Shown here: positions 1 to 8,293 of the stretch, piece by piece
Numbering within the stretch: position 1 is the first letter of the stretch
Layout: each line of letters opens with the position of its first letter
The notes under the pieces: model-generated
Databases searched by the model: none
What the model saw: the letters and a program-made list of their open reading frames with translations, nothing else
Told to the model about the DNA's origin: nothing
DNA from: Mesorhizobium loti
GTDB taxonomy: Bacteria; Pseudomonadota; Alphaproteobacteria; Rhizobiales; Rhizobiaceae
Direction of reading: 5' to 3'
NCBI RefSeq assembly: GCF_013170705.1
Contig: NZ_CP033334.1
Location: 124,001 to 188,000 of the forward strand
DNA length: 64,000 nucleotides
Position numbers and translations under genes: made by a program

Positions 1-644
1 GCCAGCGGGATGGTGCCGAGCACGATGGTCGGCAGGATGAGGTGCGACACCGCCGAGCGGAATGCGCCCTTCTGCCCGGAAATCAGGGAATCGATGGTCA
101 TGAAGCCGGTCACCGGCTTGAAGAAGTAGAGTAGGTCGATGCGGCCGGAGACCGGCGTCCAGTGCAGCGTGCCGGAAAAGACGATGATCAGCAGCAGCCC
201 CCACCAGAAGATCGGCATGGAATAGCCGGCCAGCGCGGTGCCCATGGTGAGTTGGTCGAACCAGGAGCCACGGCGGATCGCGGCGAAGATGCCGAAGGCG
301 ACGCCGAAGACGACGGCGAAGATCATGGCGAAGATGGCGAGTTCGACCGTTGCCGGGAACCGCACCAAGAAATCCTTCAGCACCGGCGTCTTGGTGGAAA
401 ACGAGGTGCCGAAATCGCCGCTGAGGATGTTGGTCAGATAGGTCAGATATTGCTGCCAGATCGGCAGGTCGAAACCGAACTGGTGCATCAGTGCCGTGTG
501 ACGTTCGGGCGACAGGCCACGTTCGCCCGCGAGCACCAGCACCGGATCACCGGGCAGGATGCGCACGAAGCCAAAAGCGAGGATGGTTATCCCGATGAAG
601 GTCGGGATGATGAGGGCGAGCTTGCCGAGGATATAACGCAGCAT
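1..644 (-). CDS. dppB: DppB-type peptide ABC transporter permease, C-terminus outside window
   Basis: Inner-membrane permease of a dipeptide importer. The minus-strand reading frame opens with MLRYILGKLALIIPTFIG, a typical first membrane helix of DppB proteins, continues with the family's RILPGDPV segment, and runs open to the window edge, giving about 214 residues of an expected 310-340. A second helix block near residues 100-125 and the ISGQKGAF region near 190-200 also fit the family. It begins 50 bases after the dppA stop on the same strand, so the two form an operon. No good Shine-Dalgarno is seen before the ATG, but a strong hairpin lies just upstream. The 3' part and the rest of the transporter (second permease, ATPases) lie outside the window. 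High confidence in family; substrate is inferred from the adjacent binding protein. Confidence 0.88.
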   Translation of the reverse strand, partial: MLRYILGKLALIIPTFIGITILAFGFVRILPGDPVLVLAGERGLSPERHTALMHQFGFDLPIWQQYLTYLTNILSGDFGTSFSTKTPVLKDFLVRFPATVELAIFAMIFAVVFGVAFGIFAAIRRGSWFDQLTMGTALAGYSMPIFWWGLLLIIVFSGTLHWTPVSGRIDLLYFFKPVTGFMTIDSLISGQKGAFRSAVSHLILPTIVLGTIPL

Positions 645-656
645 GGCGGGCGAGGT

Positions 657-682
657 GGGGCGGCACCTTGTGGCGCCGCCCC
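657..682 (-). terminator. GC-rich hairpin between dppA and dppB
   Basis: GGGGCGGC at 657-664 pairs perfectly with GCCGCCCC at 675-682 across a 10-base loop. It sits between the dppA stop and the dppB start on the minus strand and has no following U-run. That makes it more likely an mRNA-stabilising or partially attenuating stem (binding protein made in excess of permease) than a full terminator. Confidence 0.6.
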
Positions 683-694
683 GTTTCGCGAACC

Positions 695-2287
695 TTATTC
701 GGCGATATCGACGCCGTCAAAGCGATGGATGCCGAGCGGATCCATCGCAAAGCCGGAGACGGTCTTCTGCATCGGCATGAACACCTTGGAATGGGCGAGC
801 GTTGCCCACGGTGCCTGTTCCTTGAAGATGACCTGAGCCTGTTCGTAGAGCTTGGTGCGCTCGGCCTGGTCGGAAACCGTCTTGGCCTTGTTGATGAGCG
901 CATCGAAGTCCTTGTTGCACCATTCCGCGCGGTTGTTCGAACCGACGGAAGCGCAGCTCAGAAGCACGCCGAGGAAATTGTCCGGATCGCCATTGTCGCC
1001 GGTCCAGCCGACGATGACGGCGCCGTCGTGATCGACCGCCGAAGCGCGCTTGAGGTACTCACCCCAATCATAGCTGACGATGTTGACGGTGACGCCGACC
1101 TTGGCGAAATCCGCCTGGATCAGTTCGGCGGTGCGGCGCGCGTTCGGCATGTAGGGGCGCGAAACCGGCATCGCCCAGACGTTCATCTTGAGATCCTTGA
1201 CGCCGGCTTCCTCAAGCAGCTTCTTGGCAGCGTCCGGATCGTACGGATCGTCCTTCACGTCCTTGTTGTAGGACCACATGGTCGGCGGGATCGGGTTGAT
1301 CGCCACCTGGCCGGCACCCTGGAAGACCGCGTCGATGATGGCCTTCTTGTTGATGGCCATGTTGAGCGCCTTGCGGACGCGCACATCGTCAAACGGCTTC
1401 TGCTGGGTGTTGTACATCAGCGCGCCGACGTTGAGGCCCTCCTGCTCGTCGACCTTCAGGTTCGCATCCGCCTGCAGGCCGGCAATGTCGGCCGGGGCCG
1501 GGTACGACATGATGTTGCACTCGCCGGCCTTGAGCTTCTGCGCGCGCACCGCCGGGTCGGTGGTGATGGCGAAGACCAGGTCGTCGATCTTCTGCTTGCC
1601 GCCCCAATAGTCCGGGTTGGCCTTGTAGCGGATGGCGGCGTCGGTCTGGTAGTCGACGAAGATGAACGGGCCGGTGCCGACCGGCTTCTGGTTGAACAGT
1701 TCAGGCGTCTTGTCGGCCTGCAGCTTGTCGGCATATTCCTTCGACACGACCGAGGCGAAGTCCATGCCCAGCGTCGGAATGAAGGTGATCGCCGGCTCCT
1801 TGAGGGTGAACTTCACCGTCATGTCGTCGACCTTCTCGACCTTGGTGATGTTGTCGCCGAACTGGTCATTGTAATACTGGTAGGCAATACCGGGAATGTA
1901 CTGGAACCACGGGCCGTTCTTGTCGACCTGACGCTGGAACGAGAACACCACGTCGTCGGCGTTGAAATCGCGCGTCGGGGTGAAATAGTCGGTGGCGGCG
2001 AACTTGACGCCCTTGCGCAGCTTGAACGTATACTCCTTGCCGTCGTCGGAGATCGTCCAGCTTTCAGCCAGTCCGGGCGAGACCGTGGTCTTGCCGTGAT
2101 CGAATTCGACGAGACGGTTGAAAACGGTACGCGAGGACGCGTCGAACGTCTGGCCCGCGGTGTACGGCGCCGGATCAAAACCCTCCGGCGATGCTTCCGC
2201 GCAATAGACCAGGGTTTTCGCGTTGGCCACGCCTCCCAGGACGCTTGCAGCCAGCAACGCGGCTGCAAAAGTCAATTTCTTCTTCAT
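695..2287 (-). CDS. dppA: Periplasmic dipeptide-binding protein DppA
   Basis: Solute-binding protein of a dipeptide ABC importer (SBP_bac_5 family), acting in the periplasm. The start at 2287 is preferred because AGGGAG lies 6-7 bases upstream and the product begins with a clean Sec signal peptide (MKKKLTFAAALLAASVLGG, cleavage after VANA). The reading frame is open further upstream to 2350, but that would put 21 unrelated residues before the signal. The mature protein starts KTLVYCAEASPEGFDP and later shows TIPPTMW-like, NARRTAELIQADFAKVGV and GWTGDNGDPDNF segments, all very close to E. coli DppA as I remember it. The length of 530 residues is normal. It is the first gene of a minus-strand operon with dppB. 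Confidence 0.93.
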   Translation of the reverse strand: MKKKLTFAAALLAASVLGGVANAKTLVYCAEASPEGFDPAPYTAGQTFDASSRTVFNRLVEFDHGKTTVSPGLAESWTISDDGKEYTFKLRKGVKFAATDYFTPTRDFNADDVVFSFQRQVDKNGPWFQYIPGIAYQYYNDQFGDNITKVEKVDDMTVKFTLKEPAITFIPTLGMDFASVVSKEYADKLQADKTPELFNQKPVGTGPFIFVDYQTDAAIRYKANPDYWGGKQKIDDLVFAITTDPAVRAQKLKAGECNIMSYPAPADIAGLQADANLKVDEQEGLNVGALMYNTQQKPFDDVRVRKALNMAINKKAIIDAVFQGAGQVAINPIPPTMWSYNKDVKDDPYDPDAAKKLLEEAGVKDLKMNVWAMPVSRPYMPNARRTAELIQADFAKVGVTVNIVSYDWGEYLKRASAVDHDGAVIVGWTGDNGDPDNFLGVLLSCASVGSNNRAEWCNKDFDALINKAKTVSDQAERTKLYEQAQVIFKEQAPWATLAHSKVFMPMQKTVSGFAMDPLGIHRFDGVDIAE

Positions 2288-2756
2288 TGAGCACTCCCTG
2301 ATGTTCTTCCAAGCCCCTCTATCAGGCTCGCGAAGCGCGCATATAAGCACCGTTTTTCCGGCTTTGGAACACCCCGTTTGCTTACCCCGCGGGAAGCAGG
2401 AAAAAAATCCGTAATTTTGCTAAATGGCAGAAAAAATTAGCAGTTTTTTCCATTCACGATATTGTTAACAACCGCATTTTTTTATTGATCCGGCATCTGG
2501 CGCCATCATTGCCGCGTCGCGTCTTCAGCCGGCCGCGGACGCGGAAAGATACCGTTCCAGTGTCGCCGGCGGGGAAGATTTTCGACGGCAAATCTTTCGG
2601 CGCCTTGCCGCAAGGGCAAGACTTGCACCCCCGCCGATAGAGGCAATACATAGATGGTCTGGCTGGCGGCAGCGGAGGACGTCTCTGTTATCTGGAGGCG
2701 GGTGCGGCACCAGGCGACCAAGAGACGGGCGAACAAGAATTGCTAGGGAGGAACGG
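2288..2756. promoter_or_regulatory. 469-base intergenic region between divergent dppA and fadD
   Basis: No gene is seen. The part at 2395-2480 is markedly AT-rich against the GC-rich background and holds the palindrome TTGTTAACAA (2462-2471). For dppA (minus strand) a -10-like TTATAT is at 2341-2346 (close to the rhizobial CTATAT), with a weak -35 about 17 bases upstream. A small hairpin, CTTGCC/GGCAAG, lies at 2604-2620 toward fadD. Promoter calls are tentative. Confidence 0.4.
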
Positions 2757-4793
2757 GTGGCTAAAGCATCGAAGGCGCCGGTGAAAGTGTCGGCCAAGGC
2801 GGTTTCGAAACCAGCCGCCGCCGCCGACGGTCAAGGTGAAGCTGCCGCCAAGGCCGCGACCGCCAAGGCAGGCGCAAAGCCCGCCAAGACAGCACCAGCG
2901 GCAAAGGCGGCGACCACGGCCAAGGGCGCCACCAAGCCGACCGTGAAAGCCGCCCCCGCAAAGACTTCGCCGAAGGCTTCTCCCACAAAAGCGGCTCCGA
3001 TGAAGGCAGCGGCGAACAAGACCGGCGCAACGAAGGCCGCATCGCCAGCGAAAGCGACACCGACACCGGCGCCCGCACCAGGCCGGCGACTGCCGAAGGC
3101 ACTCACCGAACTCGTCGCCGGCCTGCCGGAAAAACCATGGCTGAAAAGCTATCCGAAGAACATGCCGGCCGAGATCGGTCCCCTTCCCCACAGTTCCATC
3201 GGCGATTTCCTTGTCGCCGCATGCAAGCAGTTTTCCGGCCAGCCGGCCTTCACCTGCATGGGCAAGTCGATCACCTATGCGGAGCTCGAGCGGCTTTCGG
3301 CGGCATTCGGCGCCTATCTGCAGTCGACGGGACTGCAGAAGGGCGCGCGCGTCGCGCTGATGATGCCGAACGTACTGCAGTATCCGGTGGCGATGATGGC
3401 GGTGGCCCGCGCCGGCTATACGGTGGTGAACGTCAATCCGCTCTACACGCCGCGCGAACTGGAACATCAGCTCAAGGATTCCGGGGCGCAGGCCATCGTC
3501 ATCCTCGAGAACTTCGCAGGTACACTGCAGGCCGTGGTCTCCAGGACCTTGGTCAAGCATGTCGTGGTCGCTTCCATGGGCGACATGCTCGGCGGGCTTA
3601 AGGGCACGATCGTCAATCTGGTGGTGCGCCGCGTCAAGAAAATGGTGCCGGCCTGGTCATTACCCGGCCATGTCAAGTTCAACGCGGCGCTGAAGGCAGG
3701 CCGCGGCATGAATTTCAAGCCGGCCACGGTGGCCGCCAATGATGTGGCCTTCCTGCAATATACCGGCGGCACAACGGGGATCTCGAAAGGCGCGACCCTG
3801 TTGCACAGCAATGTGCTGGCCAACGTCGCGCAGAACTCGCTCTGGGTCGAAGACGCCTACACGATCAAGCCGAAGCCCGCGCATCTCAACTTCGTCTGCG
3901 CACTGCCACTCTATCATATCTTCGCGCTGACGGTGAACGCGCTGATGGGCATGCAGCAAGGCGCCCAGAACATCCTCATTCCCAACCCGCGCGACATTCC
4001 GGGCTTCGTCAAGGAACTCGGGAAATATCCGGTCCACATCTTTCCCGGTCTCAACACGCTGTTCAATGCGCTGCTCAACAATGAGGATTTCCGCAAGCTC
4101 GACTTCAAGCCGCTGATCCTGACGCTGGGCGGCGGCATGGCGGTGCAGAAGGGCGTTGCCGAGCGCTGGAAGGCGCTGACCGGCTGTCCGGTCTCGGAAG
4201 GCTATGGCCTGTCGGAAACCTCGCCGGTGGCGACCGCCAACAAGTTCACATCGAGTGAGTTCACGGGCACCATCGGCCTGCCGCTGCCCTCGACCGAAAT
4301 CGTCATCCGCGACGATGACGGCAACAATTTGCCGCTGGGCGAGGTTGGCGAGATCTGCATCCGGGGGCCACAGGTGATGGCCGGCTACTGGAACCGGCCC
4401 GACGAGACCGCCAAGGTGATGACCAAGGACGGCTTCTTCAAGTCGGGCGACATGGGCTTCATGGACGAGCGCGGCTACACCAAGATCGTCGACCGCAAGA
4501 AGGACATGATCCTGGTCTCCGGCTTCAACGTCTATCCGACCGAACTCGAGGAGGTCGTGGCCATGCATCCGGGCGTGCTTGAGGTCGCGGCGATCGGCGT
4601 GCCGGACGAGCATTCGGGAGAAGTGCCGAAGCTGTTCATCGTCAAGAAGGATCCAGCCCTGACCGTGGAAGCCATCACCGCTTTCTGCCGCGAGAACCTC
4701 ACCGGCTACAAGCGGCCCAAATACATCGAGTTCAGAACCGAATTGCCGAAGACGCCGGTGGGCAAGATCCTGCGGCGGGCGCTGCGCGGCTAG
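2757..4793 (+). CDS. fadD: Long-chain fatty-acid-CoA ligase with Lys/Ala-rich N-terminal tail
   Basis: ATP-dependent activation of long-chain fatty acids to acyl-CoA, the entry to beta-oxidation. The GTG start at 2757 is supported by AGGGAGGA just upstream. The ANL-superfamily P-loop YTGGTTGISKGA lies at residues 335-346, followed by the EGYGLSETSP motif, the GDMGFMDERGY motif with its ATP-binding Asp, and the C-terminal catalytic lysine region TPVGKILRR. The enzyme body (from about residue 109) has the normal FadD length of about 570. What is odd is residues 1-108: a low-complexity stretch of almost only Ala, Lys, Pro and Thr, recalling histone H1-like or AlgP-like tails, with no known role in FadD. 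The stop codon overlaps the start of the next gene. Confidence 0.93.
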   Translation: MAKASKAPVKVSAKAVSKPAAAADGQGEAAAKAATAKAGAKPAKTAPAAKAATTAKGATKPTVKAAPAKTSPKASPTKAAPMKAAANKTGATKAASPAKATPTPAPAPGRRLPKALTELVAGLPEKPWLKSYPKNMPAEIGPLPHSSIGDFLVAACKQFSGQPAFTCMGKSITYAELERLSAAFGAYLQSTGLQKGARVALMMPNVLQYPVAMMAVARAGYTVVNVNPLYTPRELEHQLKDSGAQAIVILENFAGTLQAVVSRTLVKHVVVASMGDMLGGLKGTIVNLVVRRVKKMVPAWSLPGHVKFNAALKAGRGMNFKPATVAANDVAFLQYTGGTTGISKGATLLHSNVLANVAQNSLWVEDAYTIKPKPAHLNFVCALPLYHIFALTVNALMGMQQGAQNILIPNPRDIPGFVKELGKYPVHIFPGLNTLFNALLNNEDFRKLDFKPLILTLGGGMAVQKGVAERWKALTGCPVSEGYGLSETSPVATANKFTSSEFTGTIGLPLPSTEIVIRDDDGNNLPLGEVGEICIRGPQVMAGYWNRPDETAKVMTKDGFFKSGDMGFMDERGYTKIVDRKKDMILVSGFNVYPTELEEVVAMHPGVLEVAAIGVPDEHSGEVPKLFIVKKDPALTVEAITAFCRENLTGYKRPKYIEFRTELPKTPVGKILRRALRG

Positions 4794-5512
4794 TGATCCT
4801 TGCCGACAATGATGCACCGGACCGGAGCCTTCGCCTCGATGCGGCGGAATTCATCAAGGCCAACATGCACCTTGTCCCGGTGCCCGCACTTCCTGAAATC
4901 CGGCTCTACACCGCCCATCCGGGCAGCGGATTGAGACGGCTGGTCGAGCCTGAAGACGACGCCGGCGCGGACGCTGACGCGCCAGAACCGCAGCCGCCCT
5001 ACTGGGCCTATGCGTGGGCCGGCGGCGCCGTTCTGGCGCGCTATATCCTCGACCATCCGATGAGCGTGGCGGGCCGCAGCGTGCTCGACCTGGGCGCAGG
5101 GTCCGGCCTGGTCGGCATCGCCGCCGCGAAGGCCGGCGCGTGCGAGGTGGTTGCCGCCGAAATCGACCGCAACGGCATCGCCGCGCTCGGCCTCAACGCA
5201 GCCGCCAACGGCGTCGCCATCACGGTGGTGGACGGCGATATCACCGGGGGCCCGCCCCCCTTGGTCGACCTCGTGCTTGCCGGCGATGTGTTCTACGGAC
5301 AAGACGTCGCGGCGCGCGTCATGCCTTTTCTCGATCGCTGCCTCGCGGCCGGCGTCGAGATCCTTGTCGGCGATCCGGGCCGGGCCTATCTGCCACGGTC
5401 GCGGTTGCGCCTGCTTGCGGAATACAAGGTGCCGGACTTCGGAGAGACAAGAGACGCCGCGCTGACGCCGAGCGGCGTCTTTCGCCTCGAGGCCGAGACC
5501 GCGCCTGCCTGA
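4793..5512 (+). CDS. SAM-dependent protein lysine methyltransferase, ETFB-methyltransferase-like
   Basis: Seven-beta-strand class I methyltransferase of the MTF16 type, 239 residues. Motif I is LDLGAGSGLVGI (from residue 99), the SAM-ribose acid is E123, and the post-II DVFY (165-168) fits the D-x-x-Y/F motif characteristic of MTF16 lysine methyltransferases. The PPYWAYAWAGG segment before motif I is shared with methylases of the electron-transfer flavoprotein beta subunit. The GTG start overlaps the fadD stop by one base (TAGTG), so the genes are probably translationally coupled. Since ETF accepts electrons from acyl-CoA dehydrogenases, a link to fatty-acid oxidation is plausible. Substrate is inferred; a nicotinamide or other small-molecule methyltransferase of the same fold cannot be excluded. 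Confidence 0.75.
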   Translation: MILADNDAPDRSLRLDAAEFIKANMHLVPVPALPEIRLYTAHPGSGLRRLVEPEDDAGADADAPEPQPPYWAYAWAGGAVLARYILDHPMSVAGRSVLDLGAGSGLVGIAAAKAGACEVVAAEIDRNGIAALGLNAAANGVAITVVDGDITGGPPPLVDLVLAGDVFYGQDVAARVMPFLDRCLAAGVEILVGDPGRAYLPRSRLRLLAEYKVPDFGETRDAALTPSGVFRLEAETAPA

Positions 5513-5563
5513 AGCGCATCGCCGTGAACCGGACTCGTGCCGCGCACCTCGGGTCTTTGCTCC

Positions 5564-5609
5564 ATGCATGTCGTTCTCCCAAAACCGGGGTCACTTGGGC
5601 GACATGCAT
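5564..5609. repeat. REP-like palindrome
   Basis: ATGCATGTCG (5564-5573) and its exact reverse complement CGACATGCAT (5600-5609) frame a 26-base middle that itself holds CCCAA and TTGGG. The element lies between the convergent methyltransferase and HAD genes. The sequence is like a palindrome I recall as frequent between genes in Mesorhizobium and relatives. It could terminate both transcripts. Confidence 0.7.
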
Positions 5610-5621
5610 CAGTGGAGGCGA

Positions 5622-6353
5622 TCAAACCGTCTCCTTGACCCGCGTTGAAAGGAAATCCGGCAGGTCGGCAACCGAATCCAGGATGACGTCGGCGATCTCG
5701 GCCAGCGATTCGCGCGTACCGGTGCCGGAAAGCACGCCGACCGCCAGGCCACAACCGCCGGCACGCGCCATTTCGAGGTCGTGGCGGTTGTCGCCGACCA
5801 TGGCGATCTGCGCCGGCTTCAGCCCAGTGAGGTCGCAGAAGGCCTGGATGGTGTCCGGCGCGGGTTTGGGATTGGCGACCGCGTCGTAGCCATAGGCTGC
5901 GTCGAAGAGCTGCGCGACGCCGAGCGTGACCAAGGTCTTTTCCGCGCCGCTGGTCGAATCATTGGTGGCGACGCCAAGCCGGTAGGATGTTTTGTGCAGC
6001 ACCGCCAAGGTGTCGACGACGCCCGGCAGGGCCACCGCCATCGCCGAGCCCTGCACCGAGGTGATCTCGTTGAAGCGGGCGACGGCCAGCATCTGGTCTT
6101 CGTTCGAAAGGCGCGGAAACCAAAGTTCGACGACGTCGAGATTGGTGCCGGAAGCAAATATGGAGTCGGGCTTGAAGCGCCGGTTGGCGAAATCGAAGCC
6201 GGCGGCCGCGAGCAGCCTGTCGGCCTTCCAGCGGTCGCCATCGGATGCGTCCATGGCCATGAAGTCGGCAACGCCGAGCCAGGTCGCGTTGAAGTCGACA
6301 AGTGTCCCGTCCTTGTCGAACAATATCCCCTTGATGTCTGCCAAGTCGTTCAC
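5622..6353 (-). CDS. HAD-superfamily phosphatase (phosphoglycolate-phosphatase-like)
   Basis: Predicted cytoplasmic phosphomonoesterase of 243 residues. Motif I is FDKDGT, with the nucleophile D13 and acid/base D15. Motif II is VATNDS, motif III the lysine in NPKPAPD, and motif [12 protein letters not shown] with its metal-binding acids, so all catalytic elements are present. A helical cap (about residues 20-90) lies between motifs I and II, as in the Gph/PgmB branch. The GTG start overlaps the pgi stop by four bases (GTGA), so it is the downstream gene of a pgi operon. That suggests a role with sugar phosphates or repair of a phosphorylated by-product, but the substrate cannot be told from sequence. 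Confidence 0.85.
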   Translation of the reverse strand: MNDLADIKGILFDKDGTLVDFNATWLGVADFMAMDASDGDRWKADRLLAAAGFDFANRRFKPDSIFASGTNLDVVELWFPRLSNEDQMLAVARFNEITSVQGSAMAVALPGVVDTLAVLHKTSYRLGVATNDSTSGAEKTLVTLGVAQLFDAAYGYDAVANPKPAPDTIQAFCDLTGLKPAQIAMVGDNRHDLEMARAGGCGLAVGVLSGTGTRESLAEIADVILDSVADLPDFLSTRVKETV

Positions 6354-7993
6354 TCCGAACCACGCAATTGGTGGATGCGTTCCACAAGGCCCCTTGTAGA
6401 GGCGTCGCGGTTTGCGGCGCTTTCCTTGCCTTCAACGACAGGCAGCAGGCCGGTCGCCAGTTCCTTGCCGAGCTCGACACCCCACTGGTCGAAGGAATTG
6501 ATGTTGAACAGCGTGCCCTCGACGAAGACGCGGTGCTCGTAGAGCGCGATCAGCCGGCCGAAGGTGCGCGGGTCGAGCTTGCGATAGAGGATGGTCACCG
6601 ACGGCCGGTTGCCGGAGAAGACGCGATGCGGTGCTATCTTGTCGACATCCGCCGGCTTCATGCCCTTGGCCAGCATCTGCGCGCGGGCTTCGTCCAGCGT
6701 GCGACCCTTCATCAGGGCTTCCGACTGCGCCAGGCAGTTGGAGAGCAGCAGATCGTGTTGATGCCGCAGGTTCGGCTCATGGCCAACGGCCGCGGCGAGG
6801 AATTCGACCGGGATGAGGTCCGTGCCCTGGTGCAGCAACTGGAAGAAGGCGTGCTGGCCATTGGTGCCGGGTTCGCCCCAGACCAGCGGCCCGGTCGGCG
6901 TCGTAACGGGCGTGCCGTCGAGGGTGACACCCTTGCCGTTCGATTCCATGTCGAGCTGCTGCAGATAGGCAGGCAGCCTGGACAGGCGCTGGTCATAGGG
7001 GATGACCGCGCGCGCCGGATAGCCGCAGATGACCCGATGCCACCAGCCGACCAGCCCCAGAAGCGCCGGCAGGTTCCCGGCCAGCGGGGTGCTGCGGAAG
7101 TGCTCGTCCATCTCATGCGCGCCGTCGAGGAAGGCGCGGAAATTTCTTGGGCCGACGGCGATCATGACAGGCAGGCCGATCGCGCCCCAGACCGAATAGC
7201 GGCCGCCGACCCAGTCCCAGAAGCCGAAGACGCGATCCTGCTCGATGCCGAACTTGGCCACCAGGTCGAGCGCCGTCGAGACGGCGGCGAAATGCTTGCC
7301 GACCGCTTCCTTGCCGAGCGCCTTCTGCACCCAGTCGCGCGCCGTCTGCGCATTGGTCATCGTCTCGACCGTGGTGAAGGTCTTGGAGGCGATGATGAAC
7401 AGCGTGGTCTCGGCGGACAGGCCCTTCAGCGTGTCGTGGATATGAGCGCCGTCGATGTTGGAGACATAGTGCGCGCGCGGTCCGTCATGATAGGGGGCGA
7501 GCGCCAGCGTCGCCATGGCCGGGCCGAGGTCGGAGCCACCAATGCCGATGTTGACGATATCGGTGATCTTCTTGCCGGTGGCGCCGGCTGCCTTGCCAGA
7601 GCGGATCGCGTCGGCAAAGGCACCCATCGCGTCGAGCACGGAAATGACATCCGCCTTGACGTCCTGGCCGTCGACCGTGACGCCCTTGCCGCTGAGGTTG
7701 CGCAGCGCCGTGTGCAGCACGGCGCGGTCTTCGGTGATGTTGATCCTCTTGCCGGCAAACATGGCGGCGCGGCGCCCCTCGAGATCGGCGGCGGCGGCCA
7801 GCTTTTCCAGCAGATCCATGGTGGTGGCGTCGACGGCGCATTTCGACCAGTCGAGCAAAAGGTCGCCATCGGTGGCGGAGAATGTCTTGAACCGCTGTGG
7901 ATCGGCAGCGAAGGCCTGGCGCATGTCGGCTGGCGCCCCGGCGCGATGATCGCGCAAGGCGGCAAGCTGTTTCTGGAAGGCTGACTTATCCAC
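6350..7993 (-). CDS. pgi: Glucose-6-phosphate isomerase
   Basis: Interconverts glucose 6-phosphate and fructose 6-phosphate. The frame carries GIGGSDLGP, the signature [26 protein letters not shown] with the catalytic His, and the C-terminal [10 protein letters not shown] signature. The chosen start is GTG at 7993, which has CAGGAG nine bases upstream and gives 547 residues, matching the usual length of about 549. The frame is also open to a point at 8065, but that extension is unlike the family. Expressed with the downstream HAD phosphatase gene, which it overlaps by four bases. Confidence 0.95.
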   Translation of the reverse strand: MDKSAFQKQLAALRDHRAGAPADMRQAFAADPQRFKTFSATDGDLLLDWSKCAVDATTMDLLEKLAAAADLEGRRAAMFAGKRINITEDRAVLHTALRNLSGKGVTVDGQDVKADVISVLDAMGAFADAIRSGKAAGATGKKITDIVNIGIGGSDLGPAMATLALAPYHDGPRAHYVSNIDGAHIHDTLKGLSAETTLFIIASKTFTTVETMTNAQTARDWVQKALGKEAVGKHFAAVSTALDLVAKFGIEQDRVFGFWDWVGGRYSVWGAIGLPVMIAVGPRNFRAFLDGAHEMDEHFRSTPLAGNLPALLGLVGWWHRVICGYPARAVIPYDQRLSRLPAYLQQLDMESNGKGVTLDGTPVTTPTGPLVWGEPGTNGQHAFFQLLHQGTDLIPVEFLAAAVGHEPNLRHQHDLLLSNCLAQSEALMKGRTLDEARAQMLAKGMKPADVDKIAPHRVFSGNRPSVTILYRKLDPRTFGRLIALYEHRVFVEGTLFNINSFDQWGVELGKELATGLLPVVEGKESAANRDASTRGLVERIHQLRGSE

Positions 7994-8214
7994 TGGCGGG
8001 GACTCCTGGCGTTTTTCGACGCACTCTATCAGACCGGATGTTTCCGGCGCGTGTCGTCGCGACAAAACTATTGAGCCGAATTCCGTCCGGTCAATACGCG
8101 GCGATGACGCAGCGCGTCACGAAGTGATGGCATGGATTGTCACAGGAACGATACAGCGCCCGATTTCGGCTGGAAGGATCACTGGTATAAATCCCAAAGA
8201 TCAGAAAAATTGAT

Positions 8215-8234
8215 TGGCGCAACCCCTTGTGCCA
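8215..8234. promoter_or_regulatory. Dyad upstream of the MocR gene, candidate autoregulatory site
   Basis: TGGCGCAA (8215-8222), CCCC, TTGTGCCA (8227-8234) form an 8-4-8 inverted repeat with one mismatch in the 300-base pgi-mocR divergent region (7994-8293). The same TGGCACAA-type half-site recurs before the neighbouring mttB gene, which makes MocR binding likely. Nothing else was recognised in this intergenic stretch. Confidence 0.5.
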
Positions 8235-8293
8235 CCGTTACATTCGACTGGTCCAGCAAAGCGAAAAAAGCTGGCCATCGAGGAACATCTTCC

